64,000 nt of DNA, from assembly GCF_001458415.1 (NCBI RefSeq), contig NZ_CYSD01000042.1, positions 186,001 to 250,000 on the forward strand. Direction: 5' to 3'. Below, piece by piece: positions 18,118-27,565 of the stretch. The position numbers were made by a program, and so were the translations under genes. How positions within the stretch are numbered: position 1 is the stretch's first letter; each line of letters starts with the position of its first letter. The DNA is from Tritonibacter multivorans. GTDB lineage: Bacteria > Pseudomonadota > Alphaproteobacteria > Rhodobacterales > Rhodobacteraceae. The notes under the pieces are model-generated. The model did no database searches and was not told the origin of the DNA. It worked only from the letters and a program-made list of their open reading frames with translations.

Positions 18118-19379
18118 GCTTTGCGTCTCCAGGGATTGGACTTGAACCAGGCTGCGCCATAGGCACAGGCGATAATGAGGGCAAAGCCCGTGAGATTTGC
18201 GAAGGGGACGGTCACTGCGGTGCGTCCCATTTCATCCAGCGCGACGCCAATCATGCGGGCAAGCGCCATGGAAAACACAAAAACCGCGAGGCTTTGCTGG
18301 CCGACCTTGGTGATAACCGCCAGCAGGCCTGCCCAGATCTTGGCTGCCACGCCCTGACCACGCGCGATCAGGTTCTGGCCATTTTCACCGGCCACAATCC
18401 ACGCCAGATAGGCCAGTGACAGAAAGTGGACATAGCGCAGCAGGCCAAAGTCCGTTTTCTCGCGCCACTCGGAGGTCAGCGGATAGGTCTTGCGGATCAT
18501 CGCGCCTAGATCAGCATTGGCCGCCTCAACCCAGAGGAAGACCTTCCACGACCCGAAAGGCGCACCCAGGACAAGGAAGGCCACGGCCAGAGCCGCCAGC
18601 GCCCAATGCACCGGAGGCTTTGGCAGCCAGCCCTTCATGAAGGCAAAACCGGTGAAGAACAGCAGCTGCCAGCCAAAGGGGTTGAAGAACCATTCGCGTG
18701 CGGACCACGGCTCTGCCGGCAGGCTCAGCCCATTGGGGCCAAGGCCCAGCATATAGGGGTTTGCCACCAGCCATACCGCGACACAGAAGGCGGCGATGGC
18801 GCCGACATGGAGTTTCTCCAACGCCATGACAAAGGGCATCAGCCCCAGCACCACCAGATACATCGGCAGAATGTCAAAGTAATTGGGCACATAGGTCAGG
18901 GTGAACAGACCCAGCAATTGCTCGGACGTGTTGTTGAAGAAAGGTTTCAGGTTCAGCGACCCGATATAGGACTTGTCAAATGCCCCGCTCAGATCCAGCG
19001 CGGCCATACACATGGCGACAAAGAAAAACAGACCGATATGGGCCCAGAACACCTGCCAGCAGCGGAACAGCACACGGGCCGTGCCCATCAGCCAGCCGCC
19101 GCGCGCATAAGACCCGCCAAAGGCAATGGCCGACGCCATGCCAGAGCAGAACACAAAGATCTCGGTCGCGTCAGAAAACCCGAACCGCGCAGGGATCCAA
19201 GACGTCCAGGCATTGCCCGGCACATGGGCAATCAGAATGATGAACATCGCAATGCCGCGATAGAAATCCAGCCGTGGGTCACGCGGGCGCGACGCAGCGG
19301 GTTTCTGCGGCGCAGCCTGTGCATTGGCCGCAGGCGTATCAGCCGCCTTGGGACCGGGGAATGGCGCAATTTCAGCCAT
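18114..19379 (-). CDS. opgC: OpgC family membrane acyltransferase
   Basis: A 421-residue polytopic protein of the OpgC family, which adds succinyl groups to periplasmic glucans and makes them anionic. A proline and alanine-rich cytosolic tail of about 35 residues precedes the family hallmark RLDFYRGIAMFIILIAHV and about ten membrane helices. ATEIFVFCSGMASAIAFGG near residue 71 is also typical. It precedes opgG and overlaps it by four bases. Succinylation is inferred from the family; another acyl group is possible. Confidence 0.92.
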   Translation of the reverse strand: MAEIAPFPGPKAADTPAANAQAAPQKPAASRPRDPRLDFYRGIAMFIILIAHVPGNAWTSWIPARFGFSDATEIFVFCSGMASAIAFGGSYARGGWLMGTARVLFRCWQVFWAHIGLFFFVAMCMAALDLSGAFDKSYIGSLNLKPFFNNTSEQLLGLFTLTYVPNYFDILPMYLVVLGLMPFVMALEKLHVGAIAAFCVAVWLVANPYMLGLGPNGLSLPAEPWSAREWFFNPFGWQLLFFTGFAFMKGWLPKPPVHWALAALAVAFLVLGAPFGSWKVFLWVEAANADLGAMIRKTYPLTSEWREKTDFGLLRYVHFLSLAYLAWIVAGENGQNLIARGQGVAAKIWAGLLAVITKVGQQSLAVFVFSMALARMIGVALDEMGRTAVTVPFANLTGFALIIACAYGAAWFKSNPWRRKA

Positions 19380-19395
19380 TGTGTTTCAAAATTCC

Positions 19396-20760
19396 TTATT
19401 CAGCAGGAACGCTGGTGGCGCTCCCGGAGTCTCGGCCCGTTGCAATCAATGCGCGGCGGGCCGCCGCGTAATTGTCTTCAGCGCCGCCACGCAGCGCGCG
19501 TCGATCATCCAGGATGGCTTCGACCGCGCCCCACTGGCCGGCGCGTAGGCCCGCATCAATGGTCATTCGCTCAAAAACATCCCGCTGGGCATGGCTGCCG
19601 CCGGCCAGTTGCATCGACTCGCGCACTTGCGACAAGCTCTTGAAAGCTAGGCCATAATCGCCTTCGCCAAAGGCCTCAAGGCCAGAAGCAGCAAGCGCGC
19701 CGGGGGTGGCCATTCTTTGCTCAGCTTCGGTGGAAGACCGCTGACCGTCGGCATGGATCCGCGCGACCATACGCTTGGCTTCGGTGTCGCGATCCCGGCC
19801 GGCAAGAGCCAGAAGATAGTGCAGATCGGCAAAGATCAGGCTGCCATCTTCGGTGCGGTTGGCACAGAGCTCAGAGAGTTCATCCCAACGGTTGCCGACA
19901 GCGTGACCGTCCAGCTCCAGACGCATCAGCAGCGAGGTTGCGTTCGAGATGTCGCGGTAGTCGTCGGTTTTGTCCTTGCGGACTTCCGCATCATACAGCG
20001 CCATCACCTCGTCGACCTGACCCAGGTCCAGATGCATCAGCGCCTTGTGCCACCAGACGTGATAGCGGAAGTTGTTGCAATGAGCCCATGCGGCCTCGCG
20101 CCCCGTCAGCCATTCCAGACCCGACTTGGCATTGCCCGTCATGTCGTGGACGTGGGCGACCGCATGCAGGCCCCAAGCATCATCCGGAGCAGTCCAAAGC
20201 GCCTGACGGCCAGTGACCTCGGCGCGGTCATAATCGCCGGTTTCCTCCAGCGCAAAGGCGTAGCAGCCCAGAAGATACCCATGCGCGGCATGGTCGGTGT
20301 CATAGGCAGGCATCACCCGTTCAAGCGAGGCCCGCATGCCAGTGCTGTCGCCAAGGATAAAGCGGATGCCGTGGGACAGTTTCATCGCCAGCGCGTCGGT
20401 GGGGCAGGTGGTCAGCACCTCTTCCATACGCGAGATGGCCTCGGACGGGCGGCCGGCCATCCAAGCCTCCAGCGCATCAATATATTTGCGTTCGCGCGGC
20501 AGCGCGCCTTCGTAACAGGTTTTGGCGGTCGCAAGCGCCTCTTGTGCCATCGGCAGCAGTTCGCGGCGCCCCAGCATCAGCAGAGACAGGCCTTTGATCG
20601 CGTGCGCCAGTGCAAATTCGGGCTCGGCCTCCAGCACCGCGCCCAGATGGGTTGCGGTGTCCGCGCCATGGGCCAAAACTCCAAGCTGGACGGCGTTCCA
20701 GTTCTCGAGCGATTTACGCTGGGTGAGGCTGCTGTCCTGTCCGAAAAGGTCATCTGTCAT
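19396..20760 (-). CDS. TPR protein of the TTC38 family
   Basis: A 454-residue soluble protein with helical tetratricopeptide repeats. The region LHAVAHVHDMTGNAKSGLEW followed by CNNFRYHVWWHKALMHLD is characteristic of tetratricopeptide repeat protein 38-like proteins. The biochemical role of this family is not settled. It sits 16 bp upstream of opgC on the same strand, so it may be the first gene of the glucan operon. Start choice is between ATG at 20760 and ATG at 20772; neither has a strong ribosome site, and the shorter one has GGATGG upstream. Confidence 0.85.
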   Translation of the reverse strand: MTDDLFGQDSSLTQRKSLENWNAVQLGVLAHGADTATHLGAVLEAEPEFALAHAIKGLSLLMLGRRELLPMAQEALATAKTCYEGALPRERKYIDALEAWMAGRPSEAISRMEEVLTTCPTDALAMKLSHGIRFILGDSTGMRASLERVMPAYDTDHAAHGYLLGCYAFALEETGDYDRAEVTGRQALWTAPDDAWGLHAVAHVHDMTGNAKSGLEWLTGREAAWAHCNNFRYHVWWHKALMHLDLGQVDEVMALYDAEVRKDKTDDYRDISNATSLLMRLELDGHAVGNRWDELSELCANRTEDGSLIFADLHYLLALAGRDRDTEAKRMVARIHADGQRSSTEAEQRMATPGALAASGLEAFGEGDYGLAFKSLSQVRESMQLAGGSHAQRDVFERMTIDAGLRAGQWGAVEAILDDRRALRGGAEDNYAAARRALIATGRDSGSATSVPAE

Positions 20761-20930
20761 GCTTGGGTCCATCCGCTGGCTAAGCTTAAAAAGTCTTTGT
20801 CACCCATAAAGCTAGCCGAGTGTTACAGGTCGGGCGATCCTGCCTCGCGTTTTGGTGAAGTGCCGTGTGCGTTCTTACGCCGACGGTTTGATTTTTTGCG
20901 GTAGAACGGGCGGAATGTCGCTGAAATCGC

Positions 20931-20966
20931 ATAAAAACACGCCTCTGCCGCGGGGGCAGAGGCGTG
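20931..20966 (-). terminator. Terminator of the CoA-transferase operon
   Basis: A perfect 12-bp stem (20938-20949 with 20955-20966) has a five-base loop. Read on the minus strand it ends in GTGTTTTT, and it lies about 50 bp beyond the CoA-transferase stop. Confidence 0.88.
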
Positions 20967-21016
20967 GATTTTCAGCAGTCGGCTGGAAATTTGTAACAAT
21001 CCGGGACTGATTTGTT

Positions 21017-22234
21017 TCAATCACCCGTTTTGCACCCGTTTGGGGTGTCTCCTGTGGCCTCAAATGCCCGGTCCCCAGACAGAATCTCGGCGCTGTCGGC
21101 CCCGCATTCCGGCGGCGGGCGGCGGTAAGTGACCGGGGTGCGAGAGAATTTCAGCGGGTTGCCCAACAGGCGCACAGCTCCCGGCGCAGCCTGCATTTCC
21201 ACGACCATGTCCCGCGCCGCCACCTGATCCGTGTTGAAGACCTGATCGAGTGTGTTTACGGGACCGGCGGGCACTTTGCGGGCCTCCATCGCGGCGATCA
21301 TGGCGTCGGTTGTGTGGGCTGCGATGGCGGGTTTAAGGATGGTATTCATCGCGTCGCGGTGTTCCAGCCGGGCGGGGTTGGTGGCAAAGCGGGGATCCTT
21401 CATCAGGCCACTCAGCCCCAGAAAGTCCAACATCCGCGCGCATTGACTGTCATTGCCCACCGCAAGGATCACATGGCCGTCAGCCGTGGCATAGGTCTGA
21501 TAAGGCATGATCGACGGATGGCCATTGCCACGGCGGATCGGCACCTGATCCGTGGCCAGATAGCTTGCGCCTTCATTGATCAGCCAGGCGATCTGGCTGT
21601 CCACAAGGGCCACATCGATCTGCTGGCCTTCGCCGCTGGCCTCGCGGTGGCGCAACGCTGAAAGGATACCGATGCAGGCATACATGCCGCACATGACATC
21701 GGCGATGCCAACGCCGACTTTCATCGGCTGGCCGTCCGGGTCGCCTGTCAGCGACATGATCCCGCCGTAGCCTTGGGCCATCAGGTCATAGCCCGGCTTT
21801 TCCCGGTTCGGGCCGGTCTGGCCGTAGCCGGAGATAGAGCAGTACACCAGACGCGGGAAGGCGTCTTTCAGGCTGTCATAGTCCAGCCCGTATTTGGCCA
21901 GCCCACCGGGTTTGAAGTTTTCGATCAGAATGTCGGCTTCACCTGCAAGGCGGCGGATGATCTGCTGGCCTTCGGGGCTGGAAATGTCCAGCGCAAGCGA
22001 ACGTTTGTTGCGGTTGGCGCACATGAAATAGGGCGTCAGATCCGTGTCTTCCGCGATGGTCTTGCCCCATTGGCGGGTGTCGTCCCCGCCCGATTTGGGG
22101 TTTTCCACCTTGATCACATCCGCGCCCAGATCGCCCAGCAGCTGCGTGCAGGTGGGACCCGCTAGAATGCGCGACAGATCCAGCACCTTGACGCCGTTCA
22201 GCGCGCCATGGGGCAGCAGGTTAGAGACGTCCAT
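21017..22234 (-). CDS. CaiB/BaiF family (class III) CoA-transferase
   Basis: A 405-residue CoA-transferase. The N-terminal VLDLSRILAGPTCTQLLGDL and VIKVENPKSGGDDTRQWG are family hallmarks, and GYDLMAQGYGGIMSLTG near residue 145 is the conserved segment around the start of the second domain. The enzymes move CoA between carboxylic acids through an aspartyl anhydride. It overlaps the upstream TPP-enzyme gene by 14 bp, so the two products probably work in one path. The acid is unknown; oxalate, succinate or a longer acid are all possible. Confidence 0.92.
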   Translation of the reverse strand: MDVSNLLPHGALNGVKVLDLSRILAGPTCTQLLGDLGADVIKVENPKSGGDDTRQWGKTIAEDTDLTPYFMCANRNKRSLALDISSPEGQQIIRRLAGEADILIENFKPGGLAKYGLDYDSLKDAFPRLVYCSISGYGQTGPNREKPGYDLMAQGYGGIMSLTGDPDGQPMKVGVGIADVMCGMYACIGILSALRHREASGEGQQIDVALVDSQIAWLINEGASYLATDQVPIRRGNGHPSIMPYQTYATADGHVILAVGNDSQCARMLDFLGLSGLMKDPRFATNPARLEHRDAMNTILKPAIAAHTTDAMIAAMEARKVPAGPVNTLDQVFNTDQVAARDMVVEMQAAPGAVRLLGNPLKFSRTPVTYRRPPPECGADSAEILSGDRAFEATGDTPNGCKTGD

Positions 22235-23849
22235 CGTAGCCTCCGCGGTCGATTTCGCAGGCGATGACGGTGAAGCTGTCGGCGGCCATGGCTTCGGTCA
22301 GGGCGGCGCGCAATTCCGCGCGGTTTGTAACGCTGTGGCCGTTGCCCCCAAAGGCACGCCCTATCGCGGCAAAGTCGTGGCGGGCAAAATCCACAGCCGC
22401 ATTGGACAGCTGGCGCTGGCGTTGTTTCAGCTCGATCAGCGCAAGCGAGGCGTCGACAAAGACCACAAAGATCGGCGCAAGCCCTTCCTCGGATGCGGTG
22501 GCAAGCTCGCCTGCGGCCATCAGGAAACCGGCATCCCCTGAGAAGCTGACCACGGTGCGGTCCGGCTGGGCAAGCTTACGACCGATTGCCATGGGCAAGG
22601 CGCAGCCCATGGTGCAGAGGCCAGAAGACTGGATCAGCTGGCGTGGTTCTGTGCAGGTCCACATCTGGCTGAGCAGGATGCGGTGCGCGCCGCTGTCTGC
22701 GGTCAGCAGGGTGTCTTGGGGCAGTGTGGCCATACATTCGGCAATAACCCCGGCGGGGCCCCAGGCGTCGTCCTGCGGGAAGGCGGTGGCGAGGGCGGAT
22801 TTCACGGCAGCCGGTTCTTTGCCAAGCCACGTGTCGCGCGGTGGCGTGTCTTTGGACAGGGCGGTGAGGGTTTCAGGGATCGAGGCGATCAGGTTCAGAC
22901 CGGCCTGATGCATGTAGTGGTGGTTTGGCTCTGCTGTCAGGTCAATCACCTTCTGGCGGGCCGGGTCCCAGGCATCGCGCCAGCCGGGGCGCATCTCAAT
23001 GGGATCATAGCCAATGGCAAGGATCAGATCCGCGGCTTCGACCAAAGGCAGGAGGTGCTTGTCCGCCAAAGGGGACAGCCCCGCGCCACCGAGACACAGC
23101 GGATTGTCTTCCGGCAGCACGCCTTTGGCCTTGTAAGTGGTGACAAAAGGGATCTGATGGGTTTCCAGAAACGCGCGCAAGGGGGCGCTGGCGTCCTGGT
23201 AGAGCAAGTCGAGCCCCACCACAGCGAGCGGCTTTTCAGCCGTCGCCAGCCAGTCACGCGCCTGCGTCAAGGTTTCGCCGCTTGGCGCGGTTTTGCCCGC
23301 AGGCGCACGGGCAATGTTGCGTTCTCTTGCAGGTGCACTTGCGACCGTGATGGGCACATCGAGATGGACCGGACCATTGCGCCCTTCGGTGGCGATGGTG
23401 ACAACCTTATCCGCGATGACCTCTGCCGCGTCTGCATCAAGACGCAAGCTCGCCTTGGTGATGGGCGCAAACACCGCCTGCTGGTTCAGCACCTGATGGG
23501 TGTAGGTTGCGGCCTCGGCGGCATCGACGCAGCCGGTGAGCACGACCATGGGCACCCGGTCCTGATGCGCATTGGCCACCACATTGATCCCGTTCAGCGC
23601 GCCGGGGCCAAGCGTTGCAAGCAGGAGCACCGGTGCGCCATCGGCGTGATGCACCCCTTCGCCAATGAAGCCCGCGCAGTTTTCGTGCTTGGCCAGATGT
23701 ACTTTGATGCCTGCTGTTTCGAGCGCATCAACCAGCGTCAGCACCTCGCCGCCGGGCATGCCAAAGGCATGGCGACAGCCTGCTTTGAAGAGGCGGCGCG
23801 CCAGAACATCAGCGGCACGCAGAGGGGAGGGCGACGGGGAATGGGTCAT
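22221..23849 (-). CDS. Thiamine diphosphate-dependent enzyme (acetolactate synthase / decarboxylase-like)
   Basis: A 542-residue enzyme of the acetolactate synthase superfamily. The catalytic glutamate is Glu56 in KHENCAGF. The TPP and Mg2+ motif appears as FSGDAGFLMAAGEL, but the downstream asparagine position reads FVDASLALIE, a departure from the usual NN pair. The three-domain arrangement and length fit the family. Its stop lies inside the CoA-transferase gene, which suggests one operon. It could be an acyl-CoA or 2-oxoacid decarboxylase, or a lyase; acetolactate synthase itself is less likely without an ilvN neighbour. Confidence 0.88.
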   Translation of the reverse strand: MTHSPSPSPLRAADVLARRLFKAGCRHAFGMPGGEVLTLVDALETAGIKVHLAKHENCAGFIGEGVHHADGAPVLLLATLGPGALNGINVVANAHQDRVPMVVLTGCVDAAEAATYTHQVLNQQAVFAPITKASLRLDADAAEVIADKVVTIATEGRNGPVHLDVPITVASAPARERNIARAPAGKTAPSGETLTQARDWLATAEKPLAVVGLDLLYQDASAPLRAFLETHQIPFVTTYKAKGVLPEDNPLCLGGAGLSPLADKHLLPLVEAADLILAIGYDPIEMRPGWRDAWDPARQKVIDLTAEPNHHYMHQAGLNLIASIPETLTALSKDTPPRDTWLGKEPAAVKSALATAFPQDDAWGPAGVIAECMATLPQDTLLTADSGAHRILLSQMWTCTEPRQLIQSSGLCTMGCALPMAIGRKLAQPDRTVVSFSGDAGFLMAAGELATASEEGLAPIFVVFVDASLALIELKQRQRQLSNAAVDFARHDFAAIGRAFGGNGHSVTNRAELRAALTEAMAADSFTVIACEIDRGGYDGRL

Positions 23850-23988
23850 CGGGCGGCATCCTGAAAAGCGTAATACCCCTCAGTCCTAGCGCGATCCGAT
23901 AAAGATTACACCGGCTTAGATGCTGATCCCCCCTCACATGCGCGCGACTGCGCCGAGGGAAATGTTACAAAAACGCGCGTCCCGTGGG

Positions 23989-24996
23989 TTACGCCCAGCC
24001 TTTGCGGAAGAAATGCGGGCTGGCACCGAACTTGCGTTTGAACTGGCGCGAGAAATGCGTGGCATTGTTGAACCCCGACGCGACGGCGATTTCCGCCACC
24101 GACAGCGAGGTTTCGTTCATCAGGCCAAAGGCGTGGGTCAGGCGCATGTCGGAGTAGACATGCATCGGGCTTTGATCCAGATGCCGGGCAAAGAGCCGCT
24201 CCAGCTGACGGCGCGAGATTTCCAGCCGTTCGCAGAGTTCAGAAATCGACAGCGGTTCTTCGATGGTTTCCTGCATCAGCTGCAGGGCCGTCAGCAGGCG
24301 TTGGTTGCGGCTGCCGATGGCCACTGCGTAATTGGACTTCTGCGGCTTGGCGACCGATCCGGAGCGGGCATGCAGGCACATATCGGCAACAATGATCGCC
24401 AGCTGTTTGCCGTGGCGGGATTCGATCAGATTCAGCATCAGATCCGTGGCCGCATTGCCACCGCCACAGGTCATCAGTTTGTCGTTGATCTCAAACGAAT
24501 TGGGCGAGGGGATCAGGTCGGGGAAGGTTTCAATAAACCCCGGCTGGTTTTCCCAGTGCAGTGTAAACGGCTTGTCGCGCAACAACCCCGCCTGGGCCAG
24601 CGCGAAGGCACCGGTGCAGATGCCACCGATCCGGCGGCCATAGCGGGTTTCGCGGCGCAGCCAGTTCAGCGTGGCCTCGGAGGCTGCCTCATGTGGTTCG
24701 ACCCCGGCGCAGACAAATCCCAGCGATTCATTGGGCAGCGTCGACAGCGGCAGGTCCGGGGTAACTTTCATCCCATTCGAGCAGGTGATCGGTTGGCCGT
24801 CTTCGGTCATGATATACCATCGAAACAGGCAACGGTTTGTCACCTGATTGGCGATGCGCAGGGGCTCGATTGCGGCGGCCACCGGCAGCATTGTCGCTTT
24901 GGGCAGCAGCAGGAAATAAAAATCCAGTGCCGGGCCGTCGAATTCAAGGGCCAGAGACGCGGAGCCCGCCTTGGGTACGAACGGATCTTCTTGCAT
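23989..24996 (-). CDS. GlxA family AraC-type transcriptional regulator
   Basis: A 335-residue regulator. Residues about 25-200 form a class I glutamine amidotransferase-like (DJ-1/PfpI) domain with GGICTGAFALAQAGLL near the nucleophile elbow. Residues about 230-333 are an AraC DNA-binding domain with two helix-turn-helix motifs (LSISELCERLEISRRQLERL and LSVAEIAVASGFNNATHFSR). Relatives such as GbdR and CdhR answer to betaine or carnitine breakdown products, but the ligand here is unknown. It is a single-gene unit with a long upstream region shared with clpP. Confidence 0.92.
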   Translation of the reverse strand: MQEDPFVPKAGSASLALEFDGPALDFYFLLLPKATMLPVAAAIEPLRIANQVTNRCLFRWYIMTEDGQPITCSNGMKVTPDLPLSTLPNESLGFVCAGVEPHEAASEATLNWLRRETRYGRRIGGICTGAFALAQAGLLRDKPFTLHWENQPGFIETFPDLIPSPNSFEINDKLMTCGGGNAATDLMLNLIESRHGKQLAIIVADMCLHARSGSVAKPQKSNYAVAIGSRNQRLLTALQLMQETIEEPLSISELCERLEISRRQLERLFARHLDQSPMHVYSDMRLTHAFGLMNETSLSVAEIAVASGFNNATHFSRQFKRKFGASPHFFRKGWA

Positions 24997-25477
24997 CGGC
25001 GACCTCCTTTCCTGTCGAGCGCCCCGTGCGTGGGGCCGTATGACGCGCTTCTCTTGCTAGCGTGCCGTGTCCTTGGAATGATGACGCTTTTCGACAAAGC
25101 GGGGGCGATTGGCGACATGGCGGCCTTGCATTTCGTCCAAAACGGGCTAGGTCGCGCTGATTTTGACGCGCCCTGTGACATCTTGTGACATGGGAGGGCT
25201 GCCGCGATTGGCGTTACCGCGCGGTATGTTTTCCGGCAGTTTTCGCGCGGAGTGACGGAAGTTTTTCACCCCTTACGAAAAATTAACCATTTTATGGGCA
25301 AGGCTGGGAGAACACGTGTGGCAAAGGCCTGCCAGACGGAAAAGCGCGTCGTTTCAAAGTCGCGGCAGGTGTGAAAACGTCCTGCACCTCTTGCAGGCCC
25401 AAATCCGCAGCACTAAGACTCAGGTAATATTCTGTCGGGTATGGTGCTTGGCAGAAAGTTCGAAGCAGGCAGGTCCA
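24997..25477. other. Divergent regulatory region between the GlxA-type regulator and clpP
   Basis: This 481-bp stretch has no supported gene. It contains a tandem TGTGACAT direct repeat (25174-25191), a TTAACCAT motif at 25283-25290, and a CCTGCA-TGCAGG hairpin at 25381-25397 in the likely clpP leader. Confidence 0.6.
25174..25191. promoter_or_regulatory. Tandem TGTGACAT direct repeat upstream of the AraC-type regulator
   Basis: TGTGACAT occurs at 25174-25181 and again at 25184-25191, exactly ten bases apart, one turn of DNA. Such direct repeats suit AraC-family binding. The assignment to this regulator is inference. Confidence 0.35.
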
Positions 25478-26110
25478 ATGATTGATCCCAGAGAAACTTA
25501 TATGAACACCCTCGTTCCCATGGTGGTTGAGCAAACCAGCCGCGGTGAACGCGCCTATGACATTTTTTCCCGCCTGCTGAAGGAACGTATTATCTTCCTC
25601 AATGGGCCGGTTCACGACGGCATGAGCTCTCTGATCGTGGCGCAGCTTCTGCACCTCGAGGCGGAAAACCCCTCCAAAGAGATTTCCATGTACATCAACA
25701 GCCCCGGCGGCGTTGTGACCTCTGGTCTGTCGATCTATGACACCATGCAGTATATCAAGCCGAAGGTGTCGACCCTGGTGATCGGTCAGGCGGCCTCCAT
25801 GGGGTCGCTGCTGCTGACGGCTGGCGATCCGGGTATGCGCTTTAGCTTGCCGAATTCCCGCGTGATGGTGCACCAGCCCTCTGGTGGTTTCCAGGGTCAG
25901 GCCACCGACATTATGATCCACGCCGAAGAGACGCTGAAACTGAAAAAGCGCCTCAACGAGATCTATGTCAAACACACCGGTCGCGAGTACGAGGAAATCG
26001 TCAACGCGCTGGAACGCGACAACTTCATGTCCCCGGAAGAGGCCAAGGAATTTGGCCTGATCGACGAAATCGTCGAGAACCGCGCCGTTGGTGATGAAGA
26101 GACAAGCTGA
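25478..26110 (+). CDS. clpP: ATP-dependent Clp protease proteolytic subunit
   Basis: A 210-residue serine peptidase that forms a 14-mer barrel fed by ClpX or ClpA. The catalytic triad is Ser107 in GQAASMGS, His132 in VHQPSGG and Asp181 in ERDNFM. The start at 25478 gives the alphaproteobacterial N-terminus [20 protein letters not shown]; an ATG at 25502 is the alternative. A terminator hairpin separates it from clpX, so clpX probably also has its own promoter. Confidence 0.97.
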   Translation: MIDPRETYMNTLVPMVVEQTSRGERAYDIFSRLLKERIIFLNGPVHDGMSSLIVAQLLHLEAENPSKEISMYINSPGGVVTSGLSIYDTMQYIKPKVSTLVIGQAASMGSLLLTAGDPGMRFSLPNSRVMVHQPSGGFQGQATDIMIHAEETLKLKKRLNEIYVKHTGREYEEIVNALERDNFMSPEEAKEFGLIDEIVENRAVGDEETS

Positions 26111-26131
26111 TTAACCGCTTTTGAAAATATC

Positions 26132-26161
26132 ACGCGCCCCACAGGGGGTGGGGCGCGTTTT
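26132..26161 (+). terminator. Terminator between clpP and clpX
   Basis: A perfect 10-bp stem, ACGCGCCCCA (26132-26141) with TGGGGCGCGT (26149-26158), has a seven-base loop and ends in four T residues. Confidence 0.85.
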
Positions 26162-26257
26162 GACATTGTGGCCGGTCTGGGATCATCCTAAGCTGGCATA
26201 AATCCGGGGCAGAAGACCTTTAAGACGCCAAGTCCCGGGGCGGATGAAAGGGTAACC

Positions 26258-27529
26258 ATGGCGACGAACTCCAGCGGCGACAGCAAGAACACGCTTTACT
26301 GCAGCTTCTGCGGCAAGAGCCAGCATGAGGTACGCAAGCTGATCGCGGGTCCGACCGTGTTCATCTGCGACGAATGCGTTGAGCTTTGCATGGACATCAT
26401 CCGCGAGGAAACAAAAGCCTCCGGTCTGAAGGCCACCGATGGTGTGCCGACCCCAAAAGACATTTGTGGCGTTCTGGACGACTACGTGATTGGTCAGGCC
26501 ACCGCAAAACGCGTTCTGTCCGTCGCGGTGCACAACCACTACAAACGTCTGAACCACGCCCAGAAGGCCGGCAGCGATATTGAGCTGGCGAAATCCAACA
26601 TTCTGCTGATCGGCCCGACCGGTTGCGGTAAGACGCTTCTGGCCCAGACGCTGGCGCGCATTCTGGATGTGCCCTTCACCATGGCCGACGCGACCACGCT
26701 GACCGAGGCGGGTTATGTCGGTGAAGACGTTGAAAACATCATCCTGAAGCTGCTGCAGGCCTCTGAATACAACGTCGAACGCGCACAACGTGGCATCGTC
26801 TATATTGACGAGGTCGACAAGATCACCCGCAAGTCTGAAAACCCCTCCATCACCCGCGATGTGTCGGGCGAGGGCGTGCAGCAGGCGCTCCTGAAGCTGA
26901 TGGAAGGCACCGTGGCGAGCGTGCCGCCGCAGGGCGGTCGCAAGCACCCGCAGCAGGAATTCCTGCAGGTGGACACCACGAACATCCTGTTCATCTGTGG
27001 TGGCGCTTTTGCCGGTCTGGATAAAATCATTGCACAGCGGGGCAAGGGCTCTGCCATGGGCTTTGGCGCGGATGTGCGCGACAATGATGACCGCGGTGTG
27101 GGCGAGCTGTTCAAAGAGCTGGAGCCCGAAGATCTGCTGAAATTCGGCCTGATTCCGGAATTTGTCGGCCGTCTGCCGGTTTTGGCGACGCTGGAAGATC
27201 TGGACGCAGATGCGTTGATCACCATTCTGACCAAGCCGAAGAACGCGCTGGTGAAACAGTATCAGCGCTTGTTCGAACTGGAAGACACCGAACTGACCTT
27301 TACCGAGGACGCGCTGAAAGCGATTGCCGACAAGGCAATCCAGCGTAAAACCGGTGCCCGTGGTCTGCGCTCCATTATGGAAGACATCCTGCTGGACACC
27401 ATGTTCGACCTGCCGGGTATGGACAGCGTGACCGAGGTTGTGGTGAACGAAGAGGCGGTGAACTCTGACAAGCAACCGCTGATGATCCACGGCGAAGGCG
27501 AAGCAAAAGAGCCCGCATCCGCTGGGTAA
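26258..27529 (+). CDS. clpX: ATP-dependent Clp protease ATP-binding subunit ClpX
   Basis: A 423-residue AAA+ unfoldase that recognises tagged substrates and threads them into ClpP. The N-terminal zinc-binding domain has CSFCGKS and CDECVELC (four cysteines within residues 15-43). Walker A is GPTGCGKT near 121-128, Walker [10 protein letters not shown] near 184-192, and [15 protein letters not shown] near 363 is the sensor 2 arginine region. In alphaproteobacteria ClpXP drives cell-cycle proteolysis. A hairpin with five T residues follows 38 bp after the stop, inside the start of the next gene. Confidence 0.97.
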   Translation: MATNSSGDSKNTLYCSFCGKSQHEVRKLIAGPTVFICDECVELCMDIIREETKASGLKATDGVPTPKDICGVLDDYVIGQATAKRVLSVAVHNHYKRLNHAQKAGSDIELAKSNILLIGPTGCGKTLLAQTLARILDVPFTMADATTLTEAGYVGEDVENIILKLLQASEYNVERAQRGIVYIDEVDKITRKSENPSITRDVSGEGVQQALLKLMEGTVASVPPQGGRKHPQQEFLQVDTTNILFICGGAFAGLDKIIAQRGKGSAMGFGADVRDNDDRGVGELFKELEPEDLLKFGLIPEFVGRLPVLATLEDLDADALITILTKPKNALVKQYQRLFELEDTELTFTEDALKAIADKAIQRKTGARGLRSIMEDILLDTMFDLPGMDSVTEVVVNEEAVNSDKQPLMIHGEGEAKEPASAG

Positions 27530-27565
27530 TCGCTTTTGCGCATCGGTATTGATCTGATCAAGGGA

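Noticed and set aside
25283-25290. TTAACCAT upstream of clpP as a CtrA half-site
   Set aside because: The second TTAA-type half lies at a six-base spacing (TTAC), not the seven-base spacing of CtrA sites; one half-site is too common to support a claim.
27536-27565. TTG start for the gene after clpX
   Set aside because: There is no ribosome site, and it adds residues ahead of the membrane anchor; the ATG at 27566 is kept, with low certainty.
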